DNA from: Lentzea guizhouensis
Lineage (GTDB): Bacteria > Actinomycetota > Actinomycetes > Mycobacteriales > Pseudonocardiaceae
Assembly: GCF_001701025.1 (NCBI RefSeq)
Contig: NZ_CP016793.1
Coordinates: 558,001 to 622,000 of the forward strand
Length of the DNA stretch: 64,000 bases
Reading direction: 5' to 3'
Shown: positions 10,792 through 19,268 of the stretch, in pieces
Numbering within the stretch: the stretch's first letter is position 1
How the letters are laid out: every line of letters starts with the position of its first letter
Translations under genes and position numbers: made by a program
The notes under the pieces: model-generated
Seen by the model: only the letters and a program-made list of their open reading frames with translations
What the model was told of the DNA's origin: nothing
Databases searched by the model: none

Positions 10792-11816
10792 GCCAGGACG
10801 AGCTCAACCGGGCACTGATCGAACGCCAGATGCTGCGCGAGCGCGCTGACCACAGCGCGCTCGCCACCATCGAGCACCTCTTCGGCATCCAGGCGCAGGA
10901 ACCCAAGTCGCCCTACGTCGGCCTGTGGACCCGCCTCCAGGACTTCCAGCCGGCAGAGCTCGAAGACCTCCTCACCTCCAGGCAGGCCGTCCGCATCCTG
11001 CTCATGCGCGGCACGATCCACCTGGTCAGCGCGAAGGACGCCCTCGGACTGCGCCCGCACACCCAGCTCAAGCTCGACCGCGAACTGCAGAGCGGGCCGT
11101 TCTCCAAGCCCCTCAAGGGCCTCGACCTCGACGAGGTCGCCGAAGCCGGCCGCAAGATCCTCGACGACACCGCCATGGGCACCGCGGACGCCGGCAAGCA
11201 GCTCAAACAGCGCTGGCCCGACCGCGAGCACACCGTCCTGGGCAACGCCCTGCGCAACAAGCTCGCCCTCGTCCAGCTCCCGCCCAGGGGCCTCTGGCAC
11301 ACCAGCGGGCGCGCGATCTGCACGACGGTCGAGAACTGGCTCGGTCAACCGCAGGAGGCCATGCCCAAGGAAGAGCTCGTCCTGCGCTACCTCAACGCGT
11401 TCGGCCCGGCCACCGTCATGGACGCCCAGCAGTGGTCCGGCATCACCAGGCTCGCCGAGACGTTCGAAGCGCTGCGGCCCCGGCTCGTCACATTCCGGAA
11501 CGAGGCCGGCAAGGAGCTCTTCGACCTGCCCGGCGCCCCACGCCCGGACGCGGACACCGAGCTGCCCGTGCGCTTCCTGCCCGAGTTCGACAACATCCTG
11601 CTCGCCCACGCCGACCGCCGGCGGGTCATCGCAGACGACCGCCTCGGCGTCGTGATCGGCGGCAAGCCCACGGTCCTCGTCGACGGCTACGTCGTCGCCA
11701 CCTGGTCGGCCAAGGACAAGCAGGTCAGGGTCGACTACATCGACCAGCTGCCCAGGAGCAGGCAGCAGGCGGTCGCGGAAGAAGCCGACCGCCTCCAGAC
11801 CTGGTTGCGCGCCTAG
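10779..11816 (+). CDS. Winged-helix DNA-binding protein, AlkZ/YcaQ-like (HTH_42)
   Basis: A 345-aa protein of the HTH_42 superfamily, whose studied members (AlkZ, YcaQ/AlkX) are DNA glycosylases that unhook bulky or crosslinking adducts. The diagnostic QxQ catalytic motif is visible near residue 38 in HLFGIQAQEPKSPYVGLWTR. The winged-helix repeats and the late motif LPEFDNILLAHADRRRVI complete the family pattern. It overlaps the phytase gene by 13 bases and has no ribosome site of its own, which suggests coupling. Many family members protect antibiotic producers, but no DNA-damaging biosynthetic cluster is in the window, so a general repair role is more likely. Confidence 0.82.
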   Translation: MGTLSQDELNRALIERQMLRERADHSALATIEHLFGIQAQEPKSPYVGLWTRLQDFQPAELEDLLTSRQAVRILLMRGTIHLVSAKDALGLRPHTQLKLDRELQSGPFSKPLKGLDLDEVAEAGRKILDDTAMGTADAGKQLKQRWPDREHTVLGNALRNKLALVQLPPRGLWHTSGRAICTTVENWLGQPQEAMPKEELVLRYLNAFGPATVMDAQQWSGITRLAETFEALRPRLVTFRNEAGKELFDLPGAPRPDADTELPVRFLPEFDNILLAHADRRRVIADDRLGVVIGGKPTVLVDGYVVATWSAKDKQVRVDYIDQLPRSRQQAVAEEADRLQTWLRA

Positions 11817-11822
11817 GCACCG

Positions 11823-12878
11823 TCAAGCAGCCACGTCGACGCGCGCGCCGTCACCGACGACCAGCCGGTGGCGGCCGCCCGACCCCACCCGCGCCCGCCG
11901 CCCGATCAGCGACGTCTCGATGCCGGACACGTTGTGCACCGACGCCTCGTTCAGCACGATCGAGTCGGCCACCCCGGACTCGGTGATCCGGCAGTCCGCG
12001 CCGATCGACGTGTACGGGCCGATGATCGACTCCTCGACGAGCGTGCCGGGCCCGATGATCGCCGGTCCGACGATGCACGACCGCACCACGCGCGCGCCCT
12101 CCTCGACCACGACGTCACCGATCAGCCGCGACTCGTCGTCGACGATGCCCTGGACGTCCCCGCGCAGCCCCATCAGCAGCTCGCGGTTGCACTCCAGCAC
12201 GTCCTCGACCCGGCCGGTGTCCTTCCAGAACCCCGAGTAGATCCGCGCCCGAACGTCGCGCTCGTGCGTCACCAGCCACTGCAACGCGTCGGTGATCTCG
12301 AACTCGCCCCGCCACGACGGCTCGATCGCGTCGATCGCGGCGTGGATCGCGGGCGTGAAGAAGTAGACCCCGATCATCGCGAGGTCGCTGCGGGGCTCGC
12401 GCGGGTGCTCGATCAACCGGGTCACGCGCGAGTTCTCGTCGACCTCGGCCACGCCGTAGAGCCGCGGGTCCTCCACCTTGTCGACCAGCACCTGGGCCGA
12501 CGGCCGCAGCCGCGCGAACTCGTCGGCGATCTGCCCGATGCCCTCGGCGAGGACGTAGTCCCCCAGGTACAGCACGAAGTCGTCGTCACCGAGGAACGGC
12601 CGGGCGATCTTCACGCAGTGCGCGACCCCCAGCGCGAAGTCCTGGTCGAGGTAGGTGAGCGAGACACCCAGCACGGCGCCGTCGCCGAACATCTCGATGA
12701 TCTCGCTGCCGTTCTCGCCGACGACCAGGCCGATCTCGGTGACCCCGATGTCCCGCAGGTTCTCCAGCACGTACTCCAGCACCGGCTTGTTCGCGATGGG
12801 AACCAGTTGCTTCGGCAGGGAATGCCCGGCCGGGCGCATCCGTGTTCCCGCGCCTCCGGACAGCACAAGGGCTTTCAT
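11823..12878 (-). CDS. Glucose-1-phosphate thymidylyltransferase, long form
   Basis: A 351-aa nucleotidyltransferase. The N-terminal Rossmann-like half has the signature LSGGAGTRMRP at residues 7-17 and KQLVPIANKPVLEY; the GVAEVD and GEFEITDALQW motifs follow. From about residue 240 there is a left-handed beta-helix of hexapeptides (IVGPAIIGPGTLVEESIIGP). Long-form enzymes of this kind (StrD/RmlA2-like) make dTDP-glucose for deoxysugar pathways, but no other sugar genes are nearby. The ATG at 12878 has GGAGGA upstream. The gene converges on the AlkZ-like gene with only six bases between stops. Confidence 0.88.
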   Translation of the reverse strand: MKALVLSGGAGTRMRPAGHSLPKQLVPIANKPVLEYVLENLRDIGVTEIGLVVGENGSEIIEMFGDGAVLGVSLTYLDQDFALGVAHCVKIARPFLGDDDFVLYLGDYVLAEGIGQIADEFARLRPSAQVLVDKVEDPRLYGVAEVDENSRVTRLIEHPREPRSDLAMIGVYFFTPAIHAAIDAIEPSWRGEFEITDALQWLVTHERDVRARIYSGFWKDTGRVEDVLECNRELLMGLRGDVQGIVDDESRLIGDVVVEEGARVVRSCIVGPAIIGPGTLVEESIIGPYTSIGADCRITESGVADSIVLNEASVHNVSGIETSLIGRRARVGSGGRHRLVVGDGARVDVAA

Positions 12879-12970
12879 GGGTCCTCCACCGCGGCAGCGG
12901 AACGTTCGGCAGGACACGAGCGTCCGGCCGCCTGCTGGACGACAGCTGGAGAACCGTCAGAACACGAGGA

Positions 12971-13005
12971 AGGGGCGCCGCGCGTGATGTTTGCGCGACG
13001 CCCCT
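12971..13005 (-). terminator. Hairpin terminator after the MscS-like gene
   Basis: AGGGGCGCCGCGC (12971-12983) pairs with GCGCGACGCCCCT (12993-13005), twelve of thirteen positions matching, around a 9-base loop. It lies 14 bases downstream of the stop of the MscS-like gene on the minus strand. Confidence 0.7.
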
Positions 13006-13019
13006 CCCAGCAGGTGCGA

Positions 13020-13787
13020 CTACCTGTCGGACATCGGCGTGCCCGACGGCGGGGTCGGGGCGTCCATCCGGCCGCCGACGTTCGCCGGCATCTCCTGCGA
13101 CGCGCGCGGCATCGGCGACTGGGCCTGCGCCTCCTCCTGCACGCGGTTCAGCCAGCCCTCCCAGCGCGACTGCATCGGGCGGACCAGGCCGCCGCCGACA
13201 CCGATGATGATCACACCGGCCACGGTGGCGAGCACGGCGACGAGCACCGGCATGGTGACCGAGACGGCGATGCCGAGCTGGTTGAGCGCGGCGATGACGC
13301 CCAGCGCCATCACGAAGCCGTAGGTGATGTTGCCGAGCAGCTTCGTGTACGAGCGCTGGCCGAGCGCACCGGTCACCAGGCCGCGCAGCGCGGTGCCGAT
13401 CGCCGACGCGACGATCACCAGCACCAGCGCGACGACGATGCGCGGCAGGTAGGCGATGACCTCGTTCAGCAGCGTGCTGACCGGGTTCGAGGCGCCGAAG
13501 ACGCCGAACGCCAGCTGCAACGCGATCAGCAGCACGAAGTAGTACACGATCTTGGCGATCAGGCCGGTCGCGTCCATCGACGACTGCTTCATCGCGCCGG
13601 TCAGGCCGGAGCGCTGCACGAGCTTGTCGAAGCCGACGCGCTTCAGCAGGAAGTTCACGCCCTTCGAGAGCGCCTTCGCGATGAACCAGCCGATGACCAG
13701 GACGAGCAGGAAGCCGAGCAGCTTCGGCACGAACGTGGCCACCATCGCCCACGCCTGGCCCAGGCCCTCGGTGATTTGCGAGCCCAC
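13020..13787 (-). CDS. Mechanosensitive-channel-related membrane protein (TM-helix repeat, CmpX-like)
   Basis: A 255-aa membrane protein with about four to five helices: residues 22-40 (LLGFLLVLVIGWFIAKAL), 77-97, 113-132, and a C-terminal pair around 160-200 ending in a glycine-rich MscS-like pore helix. It lacks the soluble beta domain and carboxy-terminal vestibule of full MscS, so it belongs to the small TM_helix/CmpX group. The last 50 residues are polar and proline/glutamine-rich. The GTG at 13787 follows GGAGGG. Osmotic release is possible, but channel activity cannot be shown from sequence. Confidence 0.75.
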   Translation of the reverse strand: MGSQITEGLGQAWAMVATFVPKLLGFLLVLVIGWFIAKALSKGVNFLLKRVGFDKLVQRSGLTGAMKQSSMDATGLIAKIVYYFVLLIALQLAFGVFGASNPVSTLLNEVIAYLPRIVVALVLVIVASAIGTALRGLVTGALGQRSYTKLLGNITYGFVMALGVIAALNQLGIAVSVTMPVLVAVLATVAGVIIIGVGGGLVRPMQSRWEGWLNRVQEEAQAQSPMPRASQEMPANVGGRMDAPTPPSGTPMSDR

Positions 13788-13952
13788 GGGCCCTCCTAGA
13801 ACAAAGTTGCGGTGAGTGAAGATCCGACCAGGTGATCGTTTCGCGGATCACACCGCCCAGCAACCGCGACACTGTGACACGAAAGGGTGGCTGACGTGGA
13901 TTTTTGTCTCAATACAGTCCAGAGTGGAACTACCGGTGGGGACCGGGGAGAG

Positions 13953-13987
13953 GGAAGCGCCCGACACGCTCCGTGTCGGGCGCTTCC
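13953..13987 (-). terminator. Strong hairpin terminator after the TAP-like hydrolase gene
   Basis: Perfect 16-base arms: GGAAGCGCCCGACACG (13953-13968) and its complement at 13972-13987, with a 3-base loop. It lies 14 bases downstream of the hydrolase stop. Confidence 0.88.
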
Positions 13988-14001
13988 ACATTTCCGGCCA
14001 C

Positions 14002-15564
14002 TCACGGACGGGCGCTCAGGCCCCGGCCGTCCAGGTACTGCTGGATGCGCTCGGCCGACAGCGCGGGTGCCGCGGCGGGCGCTCCGGAACCGTCCTTCGG
14101 CACGTCCGGGCGCGGGTCGCCGGCGCACTGCGAGATGCTGCCCGGCAGGCCGCCGTCGATCAGGTAGCGGTTGACCTTCTCGTCGACGCACCGGTTGCCG
14201 CCGCCGTAGATGCCGTGCTTGCCCTCGTCGACGACGGTGATCAGGTTGTGCCCCAGCCGCGTGGCCATCGCCGGCCCGCCCGCGTACTGCGTCTGCGTGT
14301 CGCCCTCGGCCTGCACCACGACGCCGACGGGGTAGCCGGCGCGCGCGATCCGCACCGGTGGCTCCGGCGGGGTGAACGAGCGGAACGTGCAGGTCATCGG
14401 CGCGGCGCGGATGATGCCGTAGCCGAACGGGTAGCGCTCCCGGAACGTCCGCATGTCCTCGAAGTAGGTGTCGAGGTCGGTCGGCCAGTCCGACTCGCAC
14501 GTCACCGTGTCGAACACGCCGGACCGCAGCTCGTCCAGCCCCGTCTTGGCCAGCACCTGCGCGGCCTTGGCGCCGGCGGCGTTCGCGGCCTGCTCCCCCG
14601 ACCGCAGCTTCACCACGATGCCCGCCAGGTCGGTCCACAGTGGACGGTAGCGGCCGCCGACGCCCAGCGCGCCGTCGAACGAGGACCGCGTGTGCCCCTC
14701 GACCGGCGTGGCGTGCAGCTTGGCCGCGACCTTCTCCACCTCGGCCAGCACCTCGGCCTGCGACTTGCCCAGCCCGAACTTCTCGTGGCGTTCCCCGACC
14801 CACCTGGCCCACGCTTCGACGTCGCGCCGGTAGGCCACGGCCTGCTGGCGGAACTGCTCGCGCCAGATCCACTCCGGGTGCACGGCGCTGTCGAGCACGC
14901 TGCGGTCGAGCCGGTTGGGGAACAGCGTCCCGTACACCGCGCCCAGGTAGGTGCCGTAGGAGTAGCCCAGGTAGTTGATCTTCGGCTCGCCCAGCACGCC
15001 GCGCACGACGTCCATGTCCCGCGCGGTGTTCGCGGTGCTGACGAACTGCCGGATCCCGCCGGCCGACTGCTGGCAGGCCTCCTCCGCCGCGCGCGCCTCC
15101 GCCGCCCACTTGCCGAAGTCGGCGTCCGCCGGCCGGGAGTCCGGCGCGGCGATCGCGGGCACGGTGCGGCAGTTCAGCGCGGTCGACCCGCCGACGCCGC
15201 GCGGGTCGATGCCGATCAGGTCGTAGACCTGCGCGAGCTCGGACTTGGCCAGGAACTGCGGCAGCCCGAGCCCTGATCCACCAGGTCCACCCGGATTGGT
15301 GAACAGCACGCCGCGGCGGCGGTCCGGTGCCGCGGCCCTCTTGCGGCTGATGGTCAGGTTGATCCGGTCGCCGGCCGGCCTGGTGTAGTCGAGCGGCGCG
15401 ACGAGCGTCGCGCACTCGAGCTCGGCGAGCTTGCCCTTGCACGGCGCCCAGGTGACCGGCTGGGCGACGAACTCGGCGAGCGGGTCGGGCGGGTCCGCGG
15501 ACGCGGCCGTGCCCGCGGCCATGAGGGTGGCAACCCCCAGAACGAGTGCCGGGAACCTACGCAA
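14002..15564 (-). CDS. Secreted alpha/beta hydrolase with TAP-like C-terminal domain
   Basis: A 520-aa exported serine hydrolase of the tripeptidyl-aminopeptidase/SlpD group. The signal is LRRFPALVLGVATLMAAG. The nucleophile is in GYSYGTYLG, the oxyanion region in FTNPGGPGGSG, and the catalytic His in VDEGKHGIYGGGNRC near residue 480, within the TAP-like domain. The frame is open to 15669, but the TTG at 15562-15564 is chosen because GGAGG lies seven bases upstream and the signal peptide then starts properly. Family members cleave N-terminal tripeptides or proline-containing peptides outside the cell. It is divergent from fasR. Confidence 0.87.
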   Translation of the reverse strand: MRRFPALVLGVATLMAAGTAASADPPDPLAEFVAQPVTWAPCKGKLAELECATLVAPLDYTRPAGDRINLTISRKRAAAPDRRRGVLFTNPGGPGGSGLGLPQFLAKSELAQVYDLIGIDPRGVGGSTALNCRTVPAIAAPDSRPADADFGKWAAEARAAEEACQQSAGGIRQFVSTANTARDMDVVRGVLGEPKINYLGYSYGTYLGAVYGTLFPNRLDRSVLDSAVHPEWIWREQFRQQAVAYRRDVEAWARWVGERHEKFGLGKSQAEVLAEVEKVAAKLHATPVEGHTRSSFDGALGVGGRYRPLWTDLAGIVVKLRSGEQAANAAGAKAAQVLAKTGLDELRSGVFDTVTCESDWPTDLDTYFEDMRTFRERYPFGYGIIRAAPMTCTFRSFTPPEPPVRIARAGYPVGVVVQAEGDTQTQYAGGPAMATRLGHNLITVVDEGKHGIYGGGNRCVDEKVNRYLIDGGLPGSISQCAGDPRPDVPKDGSGAPAAAPALSAERIQQYLDGRGLSARP

Positions 15565-15686
15565 GACGAAACCTCCGCGCCGGACGAACAAAGCCATCTG
15601 TGCCCGAAGGTATGGCCGCTCAGACGCCACCATGCGTTGTGTCACCTGTTCCGGTGATGTCCATGGCAACGGCCTAGGCTGCCGGT

Positions 15687-16901
15687 ATGACCAGCAGCCC
15701 GACCTCGGACAACGCGAAGAAGGAGGTCCACCCTCCCGTCCTCTCCTCCCGCACGATGCGCAAGATCGAGCGGGCGTCCGGCAACCTCGCCACCGCCAGC
15801 GTCGCGGAGATGGAGCAGCGGCTGTCGTGGTTCGCGCGGATGCCGGCGGACCAGCGGGCGAGCGTGCTGCTGCTGATCCAGAACGGCGTGGCGGGCTTCG
15901 TCGAGTGGCTGCACGACCGGCAGCAGGCGATCCGGCTGACCGCGGACGCGTTCCGCAGCGCCCCCAAGGACATCTCCCGCTGGGTGAGCCTGCGCCAGAC
16001 CGTCGAGCTGGTCCGGATAGCGCTGGAGCTGTTCGAGGAGCAGATGCCGGCGATGGCGGCCGACGAGGCCGAACGCGCGATGCTGATGGAGGGCGTGCTG
16101 CGGTACGGCCGGGAGATCGCGTTCTCCGCGGCGACCTCCTACGCGGCGGCGGCCGAGGCGCGCGGCGCGTGGGACGCCCGGCTGGAGGCGCTGGTCGTGG
16201 ACGGCATCGTGCGTGGCGACCCCGAGGAGTCGTTGCTGTCGCGGGCCGCCGCGCTGGGCTGGGACCCGGCGGCCGAGGCGACCGTGCTGGTCGGCAACCC
16301 CGGCAGCGAGGACCCGCAGGCGGTCAACTACAACGTGCGCAGCAAGGCCACCCGCGCCGGTCGGCCGGTGCTGCTGTCGATCCAGGGCTCACGGCTGGTG
16401 GTCGTGCTCGGCGGGCCGACCGAGACCGGTGAGGACGTGCTGGGCCGCATCGCCGAGGGCTTCGGCGAGGGACCGGTGGTGGCCGGGCCGACCGTGTCGT
16501 CGCTGTCCGAGGCACACCGCAGCGCCAGCGACGCGCTGAGCGGGCTGCGCGCGGTCGTCGGCTGGCCAGCTGCACCCCGGCCGGTGCGCTCGCTCGACCT
16601 GCTGCCGGAACGCGCGCTGGCCGGTGACCCGGAGGCCGAGTGGCAGCTGGTGGACCGGGTGGCCAGGCCGCTGGAGGACGCGGGCGGCGCGCTGCTGGAG
16701 ACCGTGGACGCGTTCCTGGAAGTCGGCGGCGTGCTGGAGACGTGCGCGAAAAGGCTGTTCGTGCACCCGAACACGGTCAGATATCGCCTTCGGCGCGTTC
16801 AGGAAATGACGGGAAGAAATGCACACGACGCTCGAGACGCGCTTGTGCTTCGCGTCGCTTTGTCTGTAGGGAGACTTGCCCGCTCCCGGGGCCTGTGGTA
16901 G
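15687..16901 (+). CDS. fasR: PucR-type transcriptional activator of fatty acid synthesis, FasR
   Basis: A 404-aa regulator orthologous by position and sequence to FasR of Streptomyces coelicolor and Rv2242. The C-terminal helix-turn-helix is typical of PucR proteins: CAKRLFVHPNTVRYRLRR at about residues 354-371, followed by RDALVLRVALSVGRL. The N-terminal 130 residues are helical, and a GGDEF-like middle domain follows (residues about 160-290). In S. coelicolor FasR activates the fabD-fabH-acpP-fabF operon that lies immediately downstream, as here. In M. tuberculosis the gene is directly beside aceE; here about 10 kb intervenes. Confidence 0.9.
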   Translation: MTSSPTSDNAKKEVHPPVLSSRTMRKIERASGNLATASVAEMEQRLSWFARMPADQRASVLLLIQNGVAGFVEWLHDRQQAIRLTADAFRSAPKDISRWVSLRQTVELVRIALELFEEQMPAMAADEAERAMLMEGVLRYGREIAFSAATSYAAAAEARGAWDARLEALVVDGIVRGDPEESLLSRAAALGWDPAAEATVLVGNPGSEDPQAVNYNVRSKATRAGRPVLLSIQGSRLVVVLGGPTETGEDVLGRIAEGFGEGPVVAGPTVSSLSEAHRSASDALSGLRAVVGWPAAPRPVRSLDLLPERALAGDPEAEWQLVDRVARPLEDAGGALLETVDAFLEVGGVLETCAKRLFVHPNTVRYRLRRVQEMTGRNAHDARDALVLRVALSVGRLARSRGLW

Positions 16902-16987
16902 CGAACGGCCTGTGACGGAGTTCGCACACATCCGTTGGGGTGAGGGCCAAACGATCTGCTGCCCCGCTGAGCTGGGGTTACGCCGCG

Positions 16988-17028
16988 CCAGGTTCACCTG
17001 GACGACACTTTTGTAGGGTTTCTACAAA
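16988..17028 (+). promoter_or_regulatory. Two palindromes upstream of fabD, candidate FasR operator
   Basis: In the 188-base gap after fasR, CCAGGT-TC-ACCTGG (16988-17001) is followed by TTTGTAG-GGTTT-CTACAAA (17010-17028). They lie 62-102 bases before the fabD start. Because FasR is known in Streptomyces to bind the fabD promoter, these are the obvious candidates, but I cannot match them to a published consensus. Confidence 0.5.
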
Positions 17029-17089
17029 TACGATCGCCGTACTTCGTTCTTCACGACATGGGGTACCGGTGGGTTCACCAGCTTTAGTA

Positions 17090-18023
17090 ATGCACGTGAT
17101 CGCACTCCTCGCGCCCGGACAAGGGTCCCAGACGCCCGGCATGCTCAGCCCCTGGCTCGAACTGGAGGGGGCGGAGAAGCAGGTGCGCACGTGGTCGGAC
17201 CTCACCGGTCTGGACCTGGTGCGGCTCGGCACCACCGCCGAGGCCGAGGAGATCGTCGACACCTCCATCACCCAGCCGCTGGTCGTGGCGCTCGCGCTGC
17301 TCGCGTTCGGTGAGCTGCGCCGCCGTCTCGAGCTGCCTGCCGGCGTGGTCGTCGCCGGCCACTCCGTCGGCGAGCTGGCCGCCGCGTCGATCGCCGGTGT
17401 GATCAGCGCCGACGACGCGGTCGCGCTGGCCGCCGTGCGGTGCCGCGATGGCCGAGGCCTGCGCGCTGGAGCCGACCGGCATGGCCGCGGTGCTCGGCGG
17501 CGACGAGCAGGAGGTCCTCGCGCGTCTGGATGAGCTCGGTCTCGTGCCCGCCAACCGCAACGGCGCCGGCCAGATCGTCGCCGCCGGTCCGCGCCCGGCG
17601 CTCGACGAGCTCGCGGAGAACCCGCCCGGCACGGCCAAGGTCCGCAAGCTGGCCGTCGCGGGCGCGTTCCACACCAAGTACATGGCGCCCGCCGAAGAGG
17701 CCGTGCGCGCCCGTGCCGCCGAAGTCACCACGCACGACCCGTTGCTGCCGCTGCTGTCGAACAAGGACGGCGCCGTCGTCACCGAGGGCACCGAGGTGCT
17801 GCGCCGCCTGGTCTCCCAGGTCACCAGCCCGGTGCGCTGGGACGTCTGCCAGGCCACACTGCTGGAGAAGGGCGTCACCGGCTCGGTCGAGCTGCCGCCC
17901 GCCGGCGCGCTCACGGGTCTCGCCAAGCGTGCGATGAAGGGCACCGCCACCCTCGCCCTCAAGACCCCCGACCAGCTCGAGAAGGTCGCGGAGCTGTTCG
18001 ACACCGTTGGAGCCGCTCAGTGA
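17090..18023 (+). pseudogene. fabD: Malonyl-CoA:ACP transacylase FabD, interrupted by a frameshift
   Basis: FabD loads malonate onto ACP for FAS-II. The first half (17090 to about 17445) contains LLAPGQGSQTPGML and the nucleophile elbow GHSVGE (Ser92). The second half (from MAEACALEPTGMAAV at 17448) is in the +1 frame and contains the catalytic-His motif AGAFHT. The join falls in GTGCGGTGCCGCGATGGCC, where relatives read V-R-x-R-A-M-A-E-A. Restoring two bases in a CGCGCG run would rebuild a roughly 311-aa protein. In the sequence as given, frame one stops at 17533. Because fabD is normally essential and the rest of the operon is intact, an error in the sequence is at least as likely as a real mutation. 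It overlaps fabH by GTGA. Confidence 0.88.
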
Positions 18024-18997
18024 CCACGTTCCAGGCCCCGCGGGCAGCCGCGGGGAGCCGCATCGTCGGCCTCGGCAGCTACCAGCCGGAGACCGTGGTC
18101 AGCAACCACGACCTCGCCCAGCGGATGGACACCTCCGACGAGTGGATCCGCGAGCGCGTGGGCATCGCGAACAGGCGCGTCGCGGCCAAGGACGAGGGCG
18201 TCGTCGACATGTCCGTCACGGCGGGCATCAGGGCGATCGAGGACGCGGGCCTGACCCCGGCCGACATCGGCGGCGTGATCGTGGCGACCTGCACCATGCC
18301 GTCGACCATCCCGAACGCCGCCGCCCAGGTCGCCACGAAGATCGGCATCAAGGCCGCGGCCGCGTTCGACCTCAACGCCGCGTGCGCGGGCTTCTGCTAC
18401 GCCGTCGCGACCGCGGCGGACATCGTCCGCGCCGGCACCGTGCGGAACATCCTCGTCATCGGTGCCGAGAAGCTCACCGACTGGACCCACCAGGACGACC
18501 GCTCGACCGCGATCATCTTCGCGGACGGCGCGGGTGCCGTCGTGGTCGGCGCCAGCGACACGAACGAGATCGGCCCCGTCGCCTGGGGCTCGGACGGCTC
18601 GATGTCCGAGGTCATCAGGATCGACGACCGCGACTCGTTCATCCACCAGGAAGGCCAGACGGTCTTCCGGTGGGCGACGACCCAGATCGCGCCCATCGCG
18701 CTCAAGGCCGCCGAACTGGCGGGCGTCGAACTGTCCGACGTGGACGTGTTCGCCCCGCACCAGGCGAACCTGAGGATCATCGAAGCGATCGCCAAGCGCC
18801 TGCGGAACAATGGTGCGCGCGAGGACCTGAAGGTCGCTCGAGACATCGTCGAATCCGGCAACACCTCCTCGGCCTCGATCCCCATGGCACTGGACCACAT
18901 GCGGGCGGCGGGCGAGATCTCCAGCGGAGACGTGGTGCTGATGGTCGGGTTCGGCGCAGGGCTGTCCTACGCGGGACAGGTGGTCCGGTGCCCGTGA
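18020..18997 (+). CDS. fabH: Beta-ketoacyl-ACP synthase III (FabH)
   Basis: A 325-aa condensing enzyme that starts fatty acid elongation by joining an acyl-CoA to malonyl-ACP. The triad is visible: Cys122 in NAACAGF, His247 in FAPHQANLRII and Asn281 in SGNTSSASIP. The C-terminal motif MVGFGAGLSYAG is typical. The GTG start overlaps the end of fabD, indicating translational coupling. In actinobacteria FabH usually accepts branched starters, which sets iso/anteiso fatty acids; the sequence here does not show the specificity directly. Confidence 0.96.
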   Translation: MTTFQAPRAAAGSRIVGLGSYQPETVVSNHDLAQRMDTSDEWIRERVGIANRRVAAKDEGVVDMSVTAGIRAIEDAGLTPADIGGVIVATCTMPSTIPNAAAQVATKIGIKAAAAFDLNAACAGFCYAVATAADIVRAGTVRNILVIGAEKLTDWTHQDDRSTAIIFADGAGAVVVGASDTNEIGPVAWGSDGSMSEVIRIDDRDSFIHQEGQTVFRWATTQIAPIALKAAELAGVELSDVDVFAPHQANLRIIEAIAKRLRNNGAREDLKVARDIVESGNTSSASIPMALDHMRAAGEISSGDVVLMVGFGAGLSYAGQVVRCP

Positions 18998-19031
18998 TTT
19001 TCCAGAGTGTGTCAATCGAAAGGGAACTTCA

Positions 19032-19268
19032 GTGAGCGACAACGTCCTGACCGGTCTTGCCGAGATCGTCGAAGAGGTCGCCGGTGTGGCCGCCGACGAC
19101 GTCACCGCTGAGAAGTCCTTCGTGGACGACCTCGACATCGACTCGCTGTCGATGGTCGAGATCGCCGTCCAGGCGGAGGACAAGTTCGGCGTGAAGATCC
19201 CGGACGACGAGCTGGCGAACCTCAAGACCGTTGGTGACGCGGTGACGTACATCACCAGCCACGCATGA
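19032..19268 (+). CDS. acpP: Acyl carrier protein
   Basis: A 78-aa acidic four-helix carrier. The phosphopantetheine-accepting serine is Ser38 in DLDIDSLSMVE. The C terminus IPDDELANLKTVGDAV is typical of FAS-II ACPs. GTG start with AAGGGAA upstream. It follows fabH by 34 bases and overlaps fabF by ATGA. Its place between fabH and fabF matches acpP in Streptomyces and acpM in mycobacteria; it lacks the long C-terminal tail of mycobacterial AcpM. Confidence 0.96.
   Translation: MSDNVLTGLAEIVEEVAGVAADDVTAEKSFVDDLDIDSLSMVEIAVQAEDKFGVKIPDDELANLKTVGDAVTYITSHA

Noticed and set aside
11868..13799. A 643-codon open frame on the plus strand spanning the nucleotidyltransferase and MscS-like genes
   Set aside because: It lies antisense to two genes with clear motifs, ribosome sites and a terminator, and its translation is low-complexity.
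17430..17460. Programmed ribosomal frameshift in fabD
   Set aside because: There is no slippery heptamer, stop codon at the shift site or downstream structure. A two-base loss in a CG run is simpler.
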